DNA of 64,000 nt from Palaemon carinicauda (GCF_036898095.1 NC_090729.1:63827132-63891131), one strand, 5' to 3'. Positions 43,206-54,544 are shown, counted from the first letter of the stretch. Program-made: numbers and translations. The notes: generated by a model not told the origin, from the sequence alone.

Positions 43206-43223
43206 CCCCCCAAAATTGGGGGA
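43206..43223 (+). other. 3'-terminal hairpin of LINE 1
   Basis: CCCCCCAAAATTGGGGGA forms a five-to-six base-pair C:G stem with an A/T loop about 10 bp before the inferred 3' end. Terminal stem-loops are recognised by the RT in several LINE groups; that role here is inferred. Confidence 0.6.
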
Positions 43224-43247
43224 AGTGGTTGCCCCAATGAACTAAAT

Positions 43248-46200
43248 ATGTGTTGTTGGAATGTTGCAGGAGTAAAGGATAAGATGAATAATCAAGATGT
43301 TTTATCTTTTGTTCTTAATTATCATATTGTTTGGCTATTGGAGATAAAAACAACTGCTAAAATAAATGTACCTGGCTTTTATACATACCAAAATCCGTCT
43401 ATGTATTGTGGTAGAAGAGGTGGAGTGGCAATGTTAGTAAAATATTCATTATTGAGTGTCATTAAATTTGTGAATATGAATATAGAAGGTCAAATTTGGG
43501 TTGAATTATCATGCTATCCTGGGTTTATGTTTGGAGGTGTTTATATACCACCAAGTGATTCGCCTTATTTTGTACCAACATGTTTTGGTAACCTTGGAGC
43601 TGTTATGAATGAGTATGAAAATGTAGTAGCAATGGGGGATTTTAATTCCCGTGTAGGTATTCCCCTTCTTTGTAACGAGAACTTTGAACCATATATATAC
43701 AGTGGGGTGATTGATTTGAATATTAATGGTAATGGTAGGAATTTGTTGAATATGTGTCAGAGCAGTAATATGGTAATTGGTAACCACCTTGTTTATGGAG
43801 AACACACTTTTGGGGGCGGCTTAACTTTCAGAAGGGGGTCAGACTGGGTATCAGAAATTGACTTGTGCATTATTTCACAAAAATCACTTAACCACTTGAA
43901 GTCTGTTGAAATAAATCAAAACTTTTTAATATCTGACCATGCCCCGATGATGGTGAGGCTTAATCTCACTAGTACGAAGAATGTGACCCTTCCATTATTG
44001 ACTGAGCGTGCAAGAGATTTGGGCAGATCTTACTTTGACTCAAATTATCGAGATCACAGTTGCATAACGAGAGGACTTGCTTGCAAGCAAGTAGATCTAA
44101 ATAGATTTAAACGAGCAATAGAGGAGGCAATACCTCCCAGTTTGGATGAAATTAATGTAAATTCAGTTTGTACTGGATTGGAATCAGCCACTATAATAAT
44201 CAATAGGGTGGCTAAAGAATGTAAATTACCAAATGGGAGAGAGCAGGATCAAAATGAATGGGATCAGAATCACCCAAGGTGGAAAAGGATATTTGAAAAG
44301 GATGATCCAAAAATTATTTGGAAGTCAATTAACTGGAAAGGGAATGTAATGAATAATGATGACAGTACTCAACCGGATGACGTTCATTTCAAATTACATT
44401 TCGAAAGGCTCTTTAATCCTGATCCTAATCTTGCAAACAATATCCAACCACTCGATATATCTTCGTCACCTAACATTCCTATATTAGACGACCCATTCAC
44501 TTATCAAGAGATAGATATGACAGTGAAAAAAATGAATAAGGGGAAAAGCTATGTTGGTGTGTGCCCTGGTATACTGTCGCTTTTGCCAATGACTTGGCTG
44601 AGCTTTTTCCTTACCATTTGTAACTTTTTATTTTGTAATTTTATTTACCCTTTTGCTTGGTGTCATGACAGGTTAGTTACACTCTTCAAATCAGGTAATA
44701 GAATGGACTGTGGTAATTACAGGGGCATAAGTATAATGAACACTTTCGCAAAATTTTATGATGCACTGTTGGTGAGACGTTTAAATCTGTGGGCTGGTAT
44801 AGATAAATGTCAGGCTGGAGCCCAAAAGGGTAGAGGGTATATCGAACAAATATTATCTTTGAGGCTTATGATGGACTACGCAATTTTTAAGAAAAAGAAG
44901 CTGTATGTTGTATTTGTAGATTTTAGTAAAGCATACGACCGTGTTCCAAGAGATAAGTTAATTGAGTGCCTAAAAGAGAAAGGTTGTGGTAAGACTATGT
45001 TAATGGCCATTCATAAGATCTATGCTTGTACTAAAAGTGTCTTGAAATCAGCTGTGATTATATCTACTGTTGGAATACGTCAGGGTGCTCCAACAAGCTG
45101 TTTATTATTTACTATCTACCTAGACAAAATGGTTAAAATGATAAAAGAGGGAATTGGCAGAGATGGGTTTTTAGGGACAATGCATACGCTATTATTGATG
45201 GATGACACAGTTATTTTAAGTACATCAAGAGAAAAGTGTTTTGAGAAAATTGGGATTATGTTGGATTACTGTAACTTATATGGGATGATTGTTAACGAAA
45301 AAAAGACAAAGTTTTTTGTAGTAAATGGAAATGCAAGAGATAAAGAGTCTCTAGTCATAAATAATGTTAAGATAGACCATTGTGAAAAATATTTGTATCT
45401 TGGTGCATGGTTTACGGGTGATGGCAAAATGCAATCAGTGCTCAAACACCATGAAATTGAAAATGCAAAGACCATTAACAAGTTCTCAATATTTTGTTAT
45501 AACAATACAACTATGCCATATGCATATAAAGTCAAAGTGTTCAAAGCAGCGTTAGGAGCCTCACTACTTTATAGTGCAGAGAGTTGGCTTACAAACAACG
45601 TAATATGTATGGAGAGGATATACAATCAGGCTGTTAGATGCTTATTGGGGGTCAGAAATAATACGCCTATGACATTGTGCTTAGTGGAGAGTGGCCTTCA
45701 GTCTTTTAATCGTGAAGTTCAAGTAAGAAGGAAACGTTTTTTAGAAAAAAAAATGGCGAACATTGATATGGAAGAACCGTTCCACTATATTTATGAAATT
45801 TGCAGAACTGAAAATACACCCGGTTACAGATTTTTGAATTCTTGTCTAGTTGATAACATCATCAGGTCAAGCCTTGACCAAATGAAAAATGAAATCCGGA
45901 ATAAATCTGAAACAGCAACAAAATATTATACGTACAGAGAAATTTTAAATAGATCCTTGCAAAGGCATAGAGTGTACAGTGAAAATGTTTATGTACCAGA
46001 CTATATACGAATTGCCTTTACTAGATTACGTTTAATGTCCCACGACCTAAGAATAGAGACGGGAAGGTGGAGTAGAACTCCAAGGGAGTTGCGAGTGTGT
46101 AATTGTGATTCACAGTCAGTACAGAATGAAGTGCATGTCCTAATTGAATGTACAATGTCACGACCGAAGAGGCAGAAATTTAGTAATCTTAATTATACGA

Positions 46201-46283
46201 ACATAGACGTACTGTTTGGAGAAGAAAACCACGTAATTGACCTGTGCCAGTATATATTTGAAGTGTTAAGGATTTATAATTAA
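43248..46283 (+). CDS. LINE 2: endonuclease - reverse transcriptase, clade not assigned
   Basis: 1011 codons, unbroken. Endonuclease (APE type): CWNVAG (residues 3-8), LLEIKT, YIPPSD, MGDFNSRVG (~128), SEIDLCI and SDHAPMM (~230). Reverse transcriptase: KGKSYVGVCPGILSLLP, CGNYRGIS (~487), FVDFSKAYDRVP (~556), GIRQGAPTSC (~609) and a catalytic LMDDT (~650) in place of the usual FADDT or YADDT. The C-terminus has a Cys/His cluster (VCNCDS...HVLIEC, ~950). The ATG lies two codons before the first endonuclease motif, while the frame is open further back into LINE 1's 3' end. So the true N-terminus may be missing or start here. A-rich codon use differs clearly from LINE 1. Non-LTR retrotransposon protein; clade unresolved. 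Confidence 0.88.
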   Translation: MCCWNVAGVKDKMNNQDVLSFVLNYHIVWLLEIKTTAKINVPGFYTYQNPSMYCGRRGGVAMLVKYSLLSVIKFVNMNIEGQIWVELSCYPGFMFGGVYIPPSDSPYFVPTCFGNLGAVMNEYENVVAMGDFNSRVGIPLLCNENFEPYIYSGVIDLNINGNGRNLLNMCQSSNMVIGNHLVYGEHTFGGGLTFRRGSDWVSEIDLCIISQKSLNHLKSVEINQNFLISDHAPMMVRLNLTSTKNVTLPLLTERARDLGRSYFDSNYRDHSCITRGLACKQVDLNRFKRAIEEAIPPSLDEINVNSVCTGLESATIIINRVAKECKLPNGREQDQNEWDQNHPRWKRIFEKDDPKIIWKSINWKGNVMNNDDSTQPDDVHFKLHFERLFNPDPNLANNIQPLDISSSPNIPILDDPFTYQEIDMTVKKMNKGKSYVGVCPGILSLLPMTWLSFFLTICNFLFCNFIYPFAWCHDRLVTLFKSGNRMDCGNYRGISIMNTFAKFYDALLVRRLNLWAGIDKCQAGAQKGRGYIEQILSLRLMMDYAIFKKKKLYVVFVDFSKAYDRVPRDKLIECLKEKGCGKTMLMAIHKIYACTKSVLKSAVIISTVGIRQGAPTSCLLFTIYLDKMVKMIKEGIGRDGFLGTMHTLLLMDDTVILSTSREKCFEKIGIMLDYCNLYGMIVNEKKTKFFVVNGNARDKESLVINNVKIDHCEKYLYLGAWFTGDGKMQSVLKHHEIENAKTINKFSIFCYNNTTMPYAYKVKVFKAALGASLLYSAESWLTNNVICMERIYNQAVRCLLGVRNNTPMTLCLVESGLQSFNREVQVRRKRFLEKKMANIDMEEPFHYIYEICRTENTPGYRFLNSCLVDNIIRSSLDQMKNEIRNKSETATKYYTYREILNRSLQRHRVYSENVYVPDYIRIAFTRLRLMSHDLRIETGRWSRTPRELRVCNCDSQSVQNEVHVLIECTMSRPKRQKFSNLNYTNIDVLFGEENHVIDLCQYIFEVLRIYN

Positions 46284-46356
46284 ATATTTGTTTTGTTTTG
46301 GTGTTGATGTATGAGGGGTTTGTTGTGATGGTTGATTTATAGCCTTATATTTCTTT

Positions 46357-47290
46357 ATGGAAGAAAATATGATTTCTCTGGACAAAATATTTTATAATGT
46401 AATGGGGAAAATGTATAATTGTTACAGAATAAAACCCACTGTTTTGTGTAAACTAACACGAGACTTGATAATGAAAAACAACCCTGCCCCCGCCATGCAA
46501 GATGACTTGAAAAAGACGAACGTAGTGTACCGATATAAATGCCCCGTCCAGGAATGTCCTGGCACCTACATCGGGATGACGACGATGCGTCTTTCTAAGA
46601 GATTATCTTGCCACGTGCAACAGGGTGCAATAAAAAAATGCATTGCCTCCAAAAACATAATTTCATGACAACAAGGGAGCATATAGTGAAAAATGTAACA
46701 ATCATCGGCCATGCCCCTGACAGTAGACGTCTCCGGATAATGGAAGCTATTTTTATTCAACAACAAAGACCTAACCTCAACACCACGCAAGAAGGGACCT
46801 TATTGCCAACATGTATAAGGTCCACTATCAACAATAGTCCAGGCAATAACAACTATGACAGGACTGATATAGCTGAAGGTCAAAACAGGGATTATCTCCT
46901 GACAGAACCAGAGCCAGTAATCCCACCAAACATCCCGGCGAGGCAGAGGCCACCACCCAATAGGATTAACGGTCTCCGCCCTAGGGCGGTTCTTAACCAG
47001 TGGAGATGGAATCTCGTAGCAGGACTCCGTATATAAGCCATCAAAACAACACCTGCATTTCAGTTCACTCTTGACAATGAGCAGAAAACCTTCTCACTGC
47101 TCGAAACCGGTTGAGTCGAAGGATGTGTTAAACTTAACACCACGTAATTTATAAATTTTGTATAAAAGTGACAATTACTTTGTGTGCACTAACATTGTGA
47201 TAGTGTTTTATACTTTGTACATATTATCTGTACTTTTACAATGTGTTGTGATATATTAAAGACAAATTGTGAATGATATGGTCTTCATCA
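46357..47290 (+). pseudogene. Penelope-like GIY-YIG endonuclease remnant
   Basis: An ORF from 46357 holds a linker (YNCYRIKPTVLCKLTRDLI) and then VVYRYKCPVQECPGTYIGMT, the GIY-YIG start with its CxxxxC finger, and RLSKRLSCHVQQGAI. At the A7 run near 46632-46638 the frame slips. The rest (REHIVKNVTIIGHAPDSRRL, IMEAIFIQQQRPNLNT) continues in the frame of 46608-47036. This matches the C-terminal endonuclease of Penelope-like elements (established family). No Penelope RT precedes it; a LINE frame ends 74 bp upstream. It is read as a 5'-truncated Penelope copy. The 3' boundary near 47290 is approximate. Confidence 0.8.
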
Positions 47291-48779
47291 CCTTCCTATT
47301 GATATGTCCCTTTCCCAGTTACTGACGGATTGTTCAAATGAAGAGAAGAAGATAATAAGAACAATAGAAAAAGTTAATTACAAGATTAACGCCACTGAGG
47401 CAGCAATCACTTTTAATAAAACCTGCTTAAAAGAGGGTCTACTCCCAAAATAAACTAAATATAATTATTGTACTACAATGTATATAAAGTTTTGTCAATA
47501 AAGAATAAATAAATATGTATGAGAGTTTTGCGAGTCTGAGACTGACACGACGAGTGAGATTATTTCAAAATGCAGAAAAATAAAAAAAGCTCCATAATGC
47601 TTACAGTACACCGTGTGGGGTTTACTGAAAACATTGCTATTTTCCCAGAATTCATCTTTGATTATGGAACAGAATATTCTAGATTATTAAAAGATCGACT
47701 TCAGTTGGATGACTTGACTAACTAGAGACAAATTAGTCCCTCCAAGGAACACAATATAAAAACCCTCTTAAAGAGGAAACAGTGTATTCAGGCATAATGA
47801 TGAGACATATTATCATGCATTATCTCTATTACTGCTAATTCATCTTGCTTGGCTGCTTTAAACACATTAAAAATGCAATTAACTTTACAGGTGTAACATA
47901 GTTTAAAAGCATTCAACATATAGATTTCAAAATACGCAATTATCTTATTATAGCCTTTAAAATCTCACTACTTTGTACTTTGAGTAAAAAGTTTACAGAA
48001 CTGGAGTTTTGAGGAGATATTCATCAGTAGTTATAATAATAATAATTATATTAGAAGTAATGATAATCTTATATCCAACCTGTTAGAGGATCCACTTGTG
48101 TAGGCTACCGTAATCGAGAGAAGCTCTGGTCGTAGCCTCTCTGCAACTGATAGAGGATCTCAATCTACCATTATTGAGAGAAGAAGAAATAAACAATTAA
48201 AATAACATATTGTAAGAACAGTAGCAACCTTAAAATCAATCTTTTATATATACTGTAAACTATAAATCTTTTAATAAAAAAGTAATATGATAAAATGCTG
48301 TGCCAGAGTCTACCTTCAAGATAGATATATTGCATTATAGATGTTAAAGCATTACTTATTTAATTCATCATATAAATGAAATTTTTCATGTTATCCAGTG
48401 AAAAATATATCTGAAACAATACCTATTTAATGCTTTAATTATTATATTTAAAGAGAAATTTCAAATATAAGGTATTCTTCATTCTTTTTCTGATATTTAA
48501 AAATCTCTTTGTAGTGGGTACTTCACTTTCCCAGGAGTCTTGCAATAAAATAACGTAAATTTACATATACACTTTCTGTGGAGTACAGATTATGTTGTTA
48601 TGCTCCTAATAATACTCGTTGCTGCATCGGCTCACTATTGTCTCACTTAGCACCCTTAGGCTTAGGTGACATATACCCAAACAAGCTTGAACCTTGTTCC
48701 TTACTCACTTAAAACCATATCATCCTTTAAAAGTTTATAAACTGGATTAAAAAAGATCATAGGTCCAGCTTATGGAAAT
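47291..48779. other. unrecognised AT-rich DNA
   Basis: No supported gene, RNA or element end. A few short repeats such as GAGAGAAG blocks near 48115-48185, not classifiable. Confidence 0.45.
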
Positions 48780-48787
48780 AACTCTTC

Positions 48788-49549
48788 GGTGCTACTATAG
48801 CGTGAGATCTACCGCCATATGTCGCCTACCCAGGTGGAGGGTGAGGTCTACCGCGTGATCAGCGTCCCAGAGCCCCGCACCTAACCATTGATCATGTAAA
48901 CTGCCAAAATCCATCAAAAACGTGACCTGTCCACGTGACCTGCCCATATAAAAGGAAGTAAATGGAGCTCTTAAATCCGTTTTTCACTCGGCCTAAAAGA
49001 GATATCAAATTAAGCGATAGTGGTTGGACACTAAAGCGATGATTCTGTAGAGAATGCGAGGTGTTGGTCGTCAGCTGTTCCAATCTGATCTTGATAATTT
49101 TTGCTGGAAGGTGATGAGAAAAAAATACAATGATCTGTTTGTGTCATTCTTAGAAGATGTACGAAGTGTGTATCGCTAGAATAAATGTATGGAAATATAT
49201 GATAACCCGTTTGATGTAAGAAGAGTATATCGCTAGAATAAATGTATGGAAATATATGATAACGTGTTTGATATACGAAGAGTGTATCGCTAGAATAAAT
49301 GTATGGAAATATATAACATGTTTATTTTTACCTTTATTCTTTTTTTTTAAATGTAATTAGAAATCCAATTATCCATTTAAGTCATTTCTAAGATATGTTT
49401 AAGTTCAGTGTTTATTGCTAAAACAAATGTATGAAATGTGTTTTATCTATGAGGGACGAATATAATTCAGCAGTAGACCTCACGCTATAGTACTAACGGG
49501 AGGTAGATCTCACACTATAGTGTGGTAGACCTCACGCTATAGTAGCACC
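48788..49549. mobile_element. hAT-type MITE with 8-bp target duplication
   Basis: 762 bp. Inverted ends: left GGTGCTACTATAGCGTGAG and on; right (reversed) the same 19 bases, extending to about 26 bp with one mismatch. Exact 8-bp duplication AACTCTTC at 48780-48787 and 49550-49557. Extra partial copies of the end motif (CTCACACTATAGTGTGG, CTCACGCTATAG) lie near the right end. No transposase frame. The 8-bp duplication points to hAT mobilisation. The ends differ from those of the hAT element at 35901, so it needs a different transposase. Confidence 0.9.
49165..49315. repeat. ~60-bp tandem repeat in the MITE
   Basis: Three copies of a unit containing TCGCTAGAATAAATGTATGG at about 49171, 49231 and 49291. 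The third copy is cut short after the ATATAT block. Confidence 0.85.
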
Positions 49550-50317
49550 AACTCTTCTTTATTCGCCAATCCATTGTTTTCTCTTCCTTCCCCTGTTTCT
49601 GCTTTTGCAATCTCTTTATATGTCCTCTCCATGTCCATTTCTTTTTCTTGTTGTTTGAATACCCTATACTTTAGTTGTTCTTTCTCTTGGTATCCATGTT
49701 GCTCCTTTACTCTCTCTTAGTGTTAGGCTATTTTTATCATTAGTCTTTCCATAGCTCTTTGAGTTATAACTAGTTTCTGTACTAGGCTTTAGTAAAGCTC
49801 CAAGTTTTTATACATATGTTAATACAGGTCAAAACTATTTCATTGGGTAGTTTACTTTTTCTAGAGAAAGTGGTATTTTATTTTTCATAATCTCTGGTCA
49901 CGGTTCTTTCCTTTTGCCTACACAGACAGAAAATAGTCTGGCCTATTCTTGACAGATTCTCCTCTCTCCTCATATATCTTCTTCACCCAATGAGTTAACT
50001 ACTGCATTTAAATTGTCCAGAGGCTACTTTACTCTTGGTAATGGTAGAAGAGACTCTTCAGCTATGGTAACCAGCTAGTCTAGGAGAAAGACACCTCAAA
50101 ATCAATCCATTGTTCTCTAATCTTGGGCAGTGCCATAGCTTCTGTACCATGGTCTTCCACTGTCTTGGGTTAGAGTTCTCTTGCTTGAGGGTACACTTGG
50201 GCACACTTTTCCCTCTAGGTTCTCTTCCTCTTGTTTTGTTAAAGTTTTTATAGTTTATATATAAAATATTTATTTTGATGTTTTTACAATTATCAAAATA
50301 TTTTATTTATCATTTTC

Positions 50318-50557
<240 letters not shown>

Positions 50558-50845
50558 AGCGAATTACATCACCTCCCAAGCTCCAAACTCGCTTATGTTA
50601 TATTACATATGTCTAATACACACGAGAATACCTCTGAAGACTCAGAATAATGCGCAACTACCAGACGTTACTGTATATGAACACAGAGTATCTAAAGGGA
50701 TCTCTTCATCTTTCACTCGGAACAAAACTGTGTGAGTTCTTTACTTTTAATTGGCACTATTATAAAACATCCTCATACTTCGCTTTCTAAGTCCGGGGTA
50801 CGAGCAAGTCACTGAATCTCTTATGGGTGATCAAAATAATGCTCT

Positions 50846-50848
<3 letters not shown>

Positions 50849-50934
<86 letters not shown>
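50849..50934. repeat. (TA)n microsatellite
   Basis: Uninterrupted alternating T and A, 86 bp. The region 50556-50848 around it holds no recognised gene. Confidence 0.96.
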
Positions 50935-50935
<1 letters not shown>

Positions 50936-51269
50936 TATATTAAAATAATATAAATTATCTTATGGAAATGTATAATTTTGACAATAAATGTTAACATGTC
51001 AGTTAAAAACCATAGAAAATAAACAATTATTACACCTTTACTTATAAGTAGCTGTTACTCTTCCAACCTTTGGCTCACGCAAGGTTACATAATGGTTAAG
51101 CAAAAATAAATACACTCCACTTTTTAATAATAAATAACAGGGTCACTGGAAAAAAAATAGATTTTACAATATAAAAAGGACTTATATAAATACACTTTAT
51201 CTGTTTTAAATATTTGAAAGCAAAATACTTGGTTAATCTTAGATATATTATCTTACCACTAATCATTAT

Positions 51270-51270
<1 letters not shown>

Positions 51271-51318
<48 letters not shown>
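51271..51318. repeat. (CT)n microsatellite
   Basis: 48 bp of CT just left of the P-related element. Confidence 0.96.
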
Positions 51319-51322
<4 letters not shown>

Positions 51323-51476
51323 GTCTAAAAGATGAATGTCTACAGGTGTAACGGTCTGTTCCCCCCCCCCCCCCGTCCGAAATTCCCCCCGGGGAAAATA
51401 TGGCCCAGGATATTTATCCCCCCGGGGGAACTTTGTCCCAGGATAATATTCCCCCCTCTGGGCCAAGATTCCCCTT

Positions 51477-51791
51477 TTGCTTGGTGGAGGTAACCATTAT
51501 TTTATTTTTTTTTTTTTCGTTTGCCATGGAAATCAATTTCAATGGGATTTCATAGAAAAGTTGCACAAATTGCAAGACAATGAAGGGTTACATTTAGGCA
51601 ATAAATTGAGGTCACAACATATTGCTTGGATAAAAAGAACAATGAATTTTAAGCGTGCTGCTCAGTTTCTTAGTGAATCCGTATCAAACCCCATGCAATA
51701 TTGCTTAGAAAACAAACTTGCTGATTTCGAAGGATGTGAGGGAACAATCAAATTCTTTAGTATATATATCCTCAATTCAAGAAATTTGTGA
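51477..51791 (+). pseudogene. P-element-type transposase fragment
   Basis: The frame contains QFQWDFIEKLHKLQDNEG, LHLGNKLRSQHI, MNFKRAAQFLSESV and ADFEGCEGTIKF, and ends ILNSRN. This run is characteristic of the middle part of P-element/THAP9 transposases. Neither THAP finger nor catalytic N-terminal region is present, and the frame ends directly at an A-run. It is a remnant about 90 residues long. Confidence 0.75.
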
Positions 51792-51818
51792 AGACGTAAC
51801 TATAAACCTCCAAATGCG

Positions 51819-51861
<43 letters not shown>
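51819..51861. repeat. A43 homopolymer
   Basis: 43 consecutive A directly after the transposase fragment. It could be a decayed poly(A) of a retroposed transcript or simple slippage growth. Confidence 0.9.
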
Positions 51862-51862
<1 letters not shown>

Positions 51863-52390
51863 CCGGTTTGTTTAAAGAATTTATGATGAAGGCTGATATT
51901 GGGATAGTCCAAGGGGTTGTGACCTGTGACCTGCGAAGGTTTGTGACCTGGGAAAGGGGTCCGGGGGCTTGCCCCCGGCTAGGGGCTGTGACTTGGGAAG
52001 TGGGTCCGGGGGCTTGCCCCCGGCTAGGGGTTGTGACCTGGGAACTACTAGGTTAGGTTAGGTGGGTTTGTTAGGTTCTGTACCATTTTAGAAATCTCAA
52101 ATGTGTTAAATAATCATGTTTGGCCTATGTTCAGCCACTTACATGATCCATATGTTTTACCAACTGGTTACCTTGTTCTTATTTAGTATTTCTGACCATT
52201 ATTATTGCTGTAAATCACTCGTTTATGACATTTCCCCACCCTAAAACCACAGGTTTCCCACTCGGTTCCCCCATAATCTCTGGTAACACAACTGAATTGG
52301 TATCATCTCCTTTCTAATCCATAGTGCTTCTTAGCATCAAGTGTACTTTTTATTTGGTGCTGGACAGTACGAAAGAAGAGTAAGGTTTTC

Positions 52391-52392
<2 letters not shown>

Positions 52393-52473
<81 letters not shown>
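52393..52473. repeat. (TA)n microsatellite
   Basis: About 80 bp of alternating A and T, in a stretch (52086-52512) otherwise without recognised content. Confidence 0.96.
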
Positions 52474-52475
<2 letters not shown>

Positions 52476-52512
52476 CCGTTGATTATCTAATTCATCAAAA
52501 TAGTTTCTCTGT

Positions 52513-52689
52513 ATGGGAGGGTGGGGGAGAAATGGCCTAGGGGGGGAAAAATATCCTAGGGCTGAAATTCCCCCCGAGGGAATAACAGCCCGGGCTGCTT
52601 TTCCCGGGAGGGAAATCGATCCTAGGCTAATTTTCCCGGGGGGGGGGGGGGGGGGTTTCAGCCAGGGGGGAAAAATTTCCTGTTACACC
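52513..52689 (-). repeat. P-related terminal fragment, G-rich
   Basis: On the minus strand it begins GGTGTAACAGGAAATTTTTC and continues with alternating C-runs and GGGAAT/CCTAGG-type blocks, like the ends at 51345 and 6522. Includes G18 near 52640. Likely a third, partial copy of the same family. Confidence 0.5.
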
Positions 52690-54244
52690 GGTCCTAGTGC
52701 ACCAGTTCCGGAATAAAAGCTTATCTCAATGCAAGTCCAAAACGTTATAACCCAACCTGAGATGCAGAATAAGAATATACTTCAGATGTTTTAAGAAATA
52801 GAACTTGTGTTTAGCTAATCCATATTATACAATTGAATATTTTAGTATTTTTCAAGAAAAATTACCAGGAAGTTATTCACATAAAAGTAGCAATGCTTTA
52901 TAGATTACAGCAGACAAGGATGAGTGTTTTCTTTTTGATTCTTGACTATCCTTCACTTACTTAATGCATCCTAATCCGTTCATGTATTTTTAATAAGGTG
53001 AGACTGGACAAAGCTGGCCAGTTTGCCTTTATATTATTAACTCTGCAGCACAACAGTGACTAGTATTTTGTAAGAGAATTTGATTTCCGAGTGTACCTCT
53101 CGATGTAACATTTCTTTCCATTGAATGACTACCTCCTCTTCCCTCCTACGCGAGGGATGGTGAGAGACAGTGTATCATACATCAAAACCTTGTAGAATTA
53201 CAAGCATTTCATAAGGTTTGTCTAATGACAACCACTCTTTCAAGTCCTTCCTCCATCAAGATATTTAAATTTTTTTGTTTTATAGAATATATTATATATA
53301 AGTTTCCTAACTGATATCTGGACGCATACGACGCTCAGTTATAAAGTAAAGAAGGTGAATCAGTGTGTCATATTCATTAATCAGTCTGTAGATCCCCTCT
53401 CTCTCTCTCTCTCTCTATGTAATGGAACACTTGCTATGTTATACACTTCACTGGACATACAGAGTTTCAATTCCGATTGTGTGCATCTAATGTTGTACTC
53501 ATTTCGTTCTAGTTGTTTCTCTGTCATCCATTCCTTATCACTAGGAAGAATATTGAACCCATCGGAAATGTCCCAACTGAGCCATCTCTCATCATGCTAG
53601 AAGAGAAGGTGTCCAGAGCACCTGAAAAGGTTTGCATTAATGAAGACCATCCTACCGTCTACATCGCCACGAGCTCAGTGGCAGCTGTTAAATCAGTAAA
53701 GGGTCCCAAGTCGAAGGCCTCACCCCCATCCAACTACTGTTCCTGATCAAGTATCCCTACCCTACCAGCACCCACACCTTACCAAATTCCTTCTCCTTAC
53801 TCATAAAATGGAATCCTTTCCCTTGGAAGACCTCATTCCCATAATTTTCCACCTTGTCTTAAGAGTCCATTTCCTTCTAAGGATCCCTAGCCCCTTTAGT
53901 TTCCCAGCCAAATCCTTGTTTTGTCCAAACCAATCCCTCTCGCTCACCACTCCTACAGCAGGAATAAGATCTCAATTAGAACTGATTCTTTTTCTTGTAC
54001 TCATACTTCTTCCAATTCCTCTAGAAGTCTCTTCTATTCACTGAGAGTTTACGATATAAAGCTTTCTCTACCACTTGCCAGGAGTGAAGCCATTTGGGAA
54101 GCAAACACAGGGCTGAGAACTAGTTGTAGGGTAAGGTGAAGAATATGACAGTCTAAGAGCGGGTGTTGTAGGGGACGTAGCCCCCTGGTAGGTAAGGCTA
54201 CGGCTTCTGGGTTAAGTTAGTTTGTTCTCCTGTGTTCGACGAGG
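52690..54244. other. unrecognised DNA, possibly decayed gag
   Basis: Holds a short (CT)n at 53397-53416 and several small frames at 53513-54139 in different phases, Ser/Pro-rich, without motifs. From position they could be the vanished gag of the Gypsy element that follows; nothing in the residues proves it. Confidence 0.35.
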
Positions 54245-54544
54245 AGTCTGGTTTTCAGAGTGGCAGAAGGCCGCCGTGGAAGCCCTGTATGATAAGAAAA
54301 AGGGAATTAACATCCCTGTAGTCACACTCTTTGAGCTGAGCGACTGAAACAAGAGTACATTCTTTGAGTGCCTCTTGCTCAGTTGGCTATGTCGGCTAAA
54401 CTAAGATCCCCTAATGAGGACAAAAAAATTTGGGCAATCGGGGTATGTGTGTATCCAGTAAGAGTTTCTTGTATATTAGCTGCTACTCACTTGTTACATG
54501 GTCTTGTTGAAAATTCTGGACAATGCTACCTGCAGCATATGGTG

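Larger units (their letters stand above)
39847..43231 (+). mobile_element. RTE-type LINE, apparently full length (LINE 1)
   Basis: The 5' leader has two direct copies of CTGTGGCCGCGGGGGCATAA-like sequence (39847-39868 and 39874-39895, one difference) and CGTGTCGTAAGAGGCGACTA, a motif familiar at the 5' end of arthropod RTE elements. One long endonuclease-RT frame follows. The 3' UTR ends with GGCTACCCCCC AAAATT GGGGGAAG, a hairpin. The last base is approximate because the next LINE starts immediately. The coding frame is unbroken, so this may be a young, possibly mobile copy. Confidence 0.85.
51345..52085 (+). mobile_element. P-element-related defective element
   Basis: Left end GGTGTAACGGTCTGTTCC followed by C-rich and G-rich blocks. 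The middle holds a fragment of P-type transposase. The right part has a tandemly duplicated ~54-bp block (GGTCCGGGGGCTTGCCCCCG twice, near 51958 and 51999), then AGGTTAGGTTAGGTGGG and CTGTACC. The shorter copy at 6226-6522 has the same outer blocks without the middle. End-to-end limits and target duplication are not clear. Confidence 0.65.

Noticed and set aside
46357..47036. GIY-YIG frame as a host nuclease gene
   Set aside because: The linker and downstream REHI...IMEAIFI pattern are those of Penelope-like elements, it is frameshifted, and it sits against another retroelement.
51794..52030. Frame reading poly-Lys then a GPGACPRLG repeat
   Set aside because: Produced by the A43 run and a duplicated ~54-bp non-coding block.
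52050..52066. AGGTTAGGTTAGG, like the arthropod telomere repeat TTAGG
   Set aside because: Only two to three units, and it is part of the P-related repeat (also at 6275-6285), so not telomeric.
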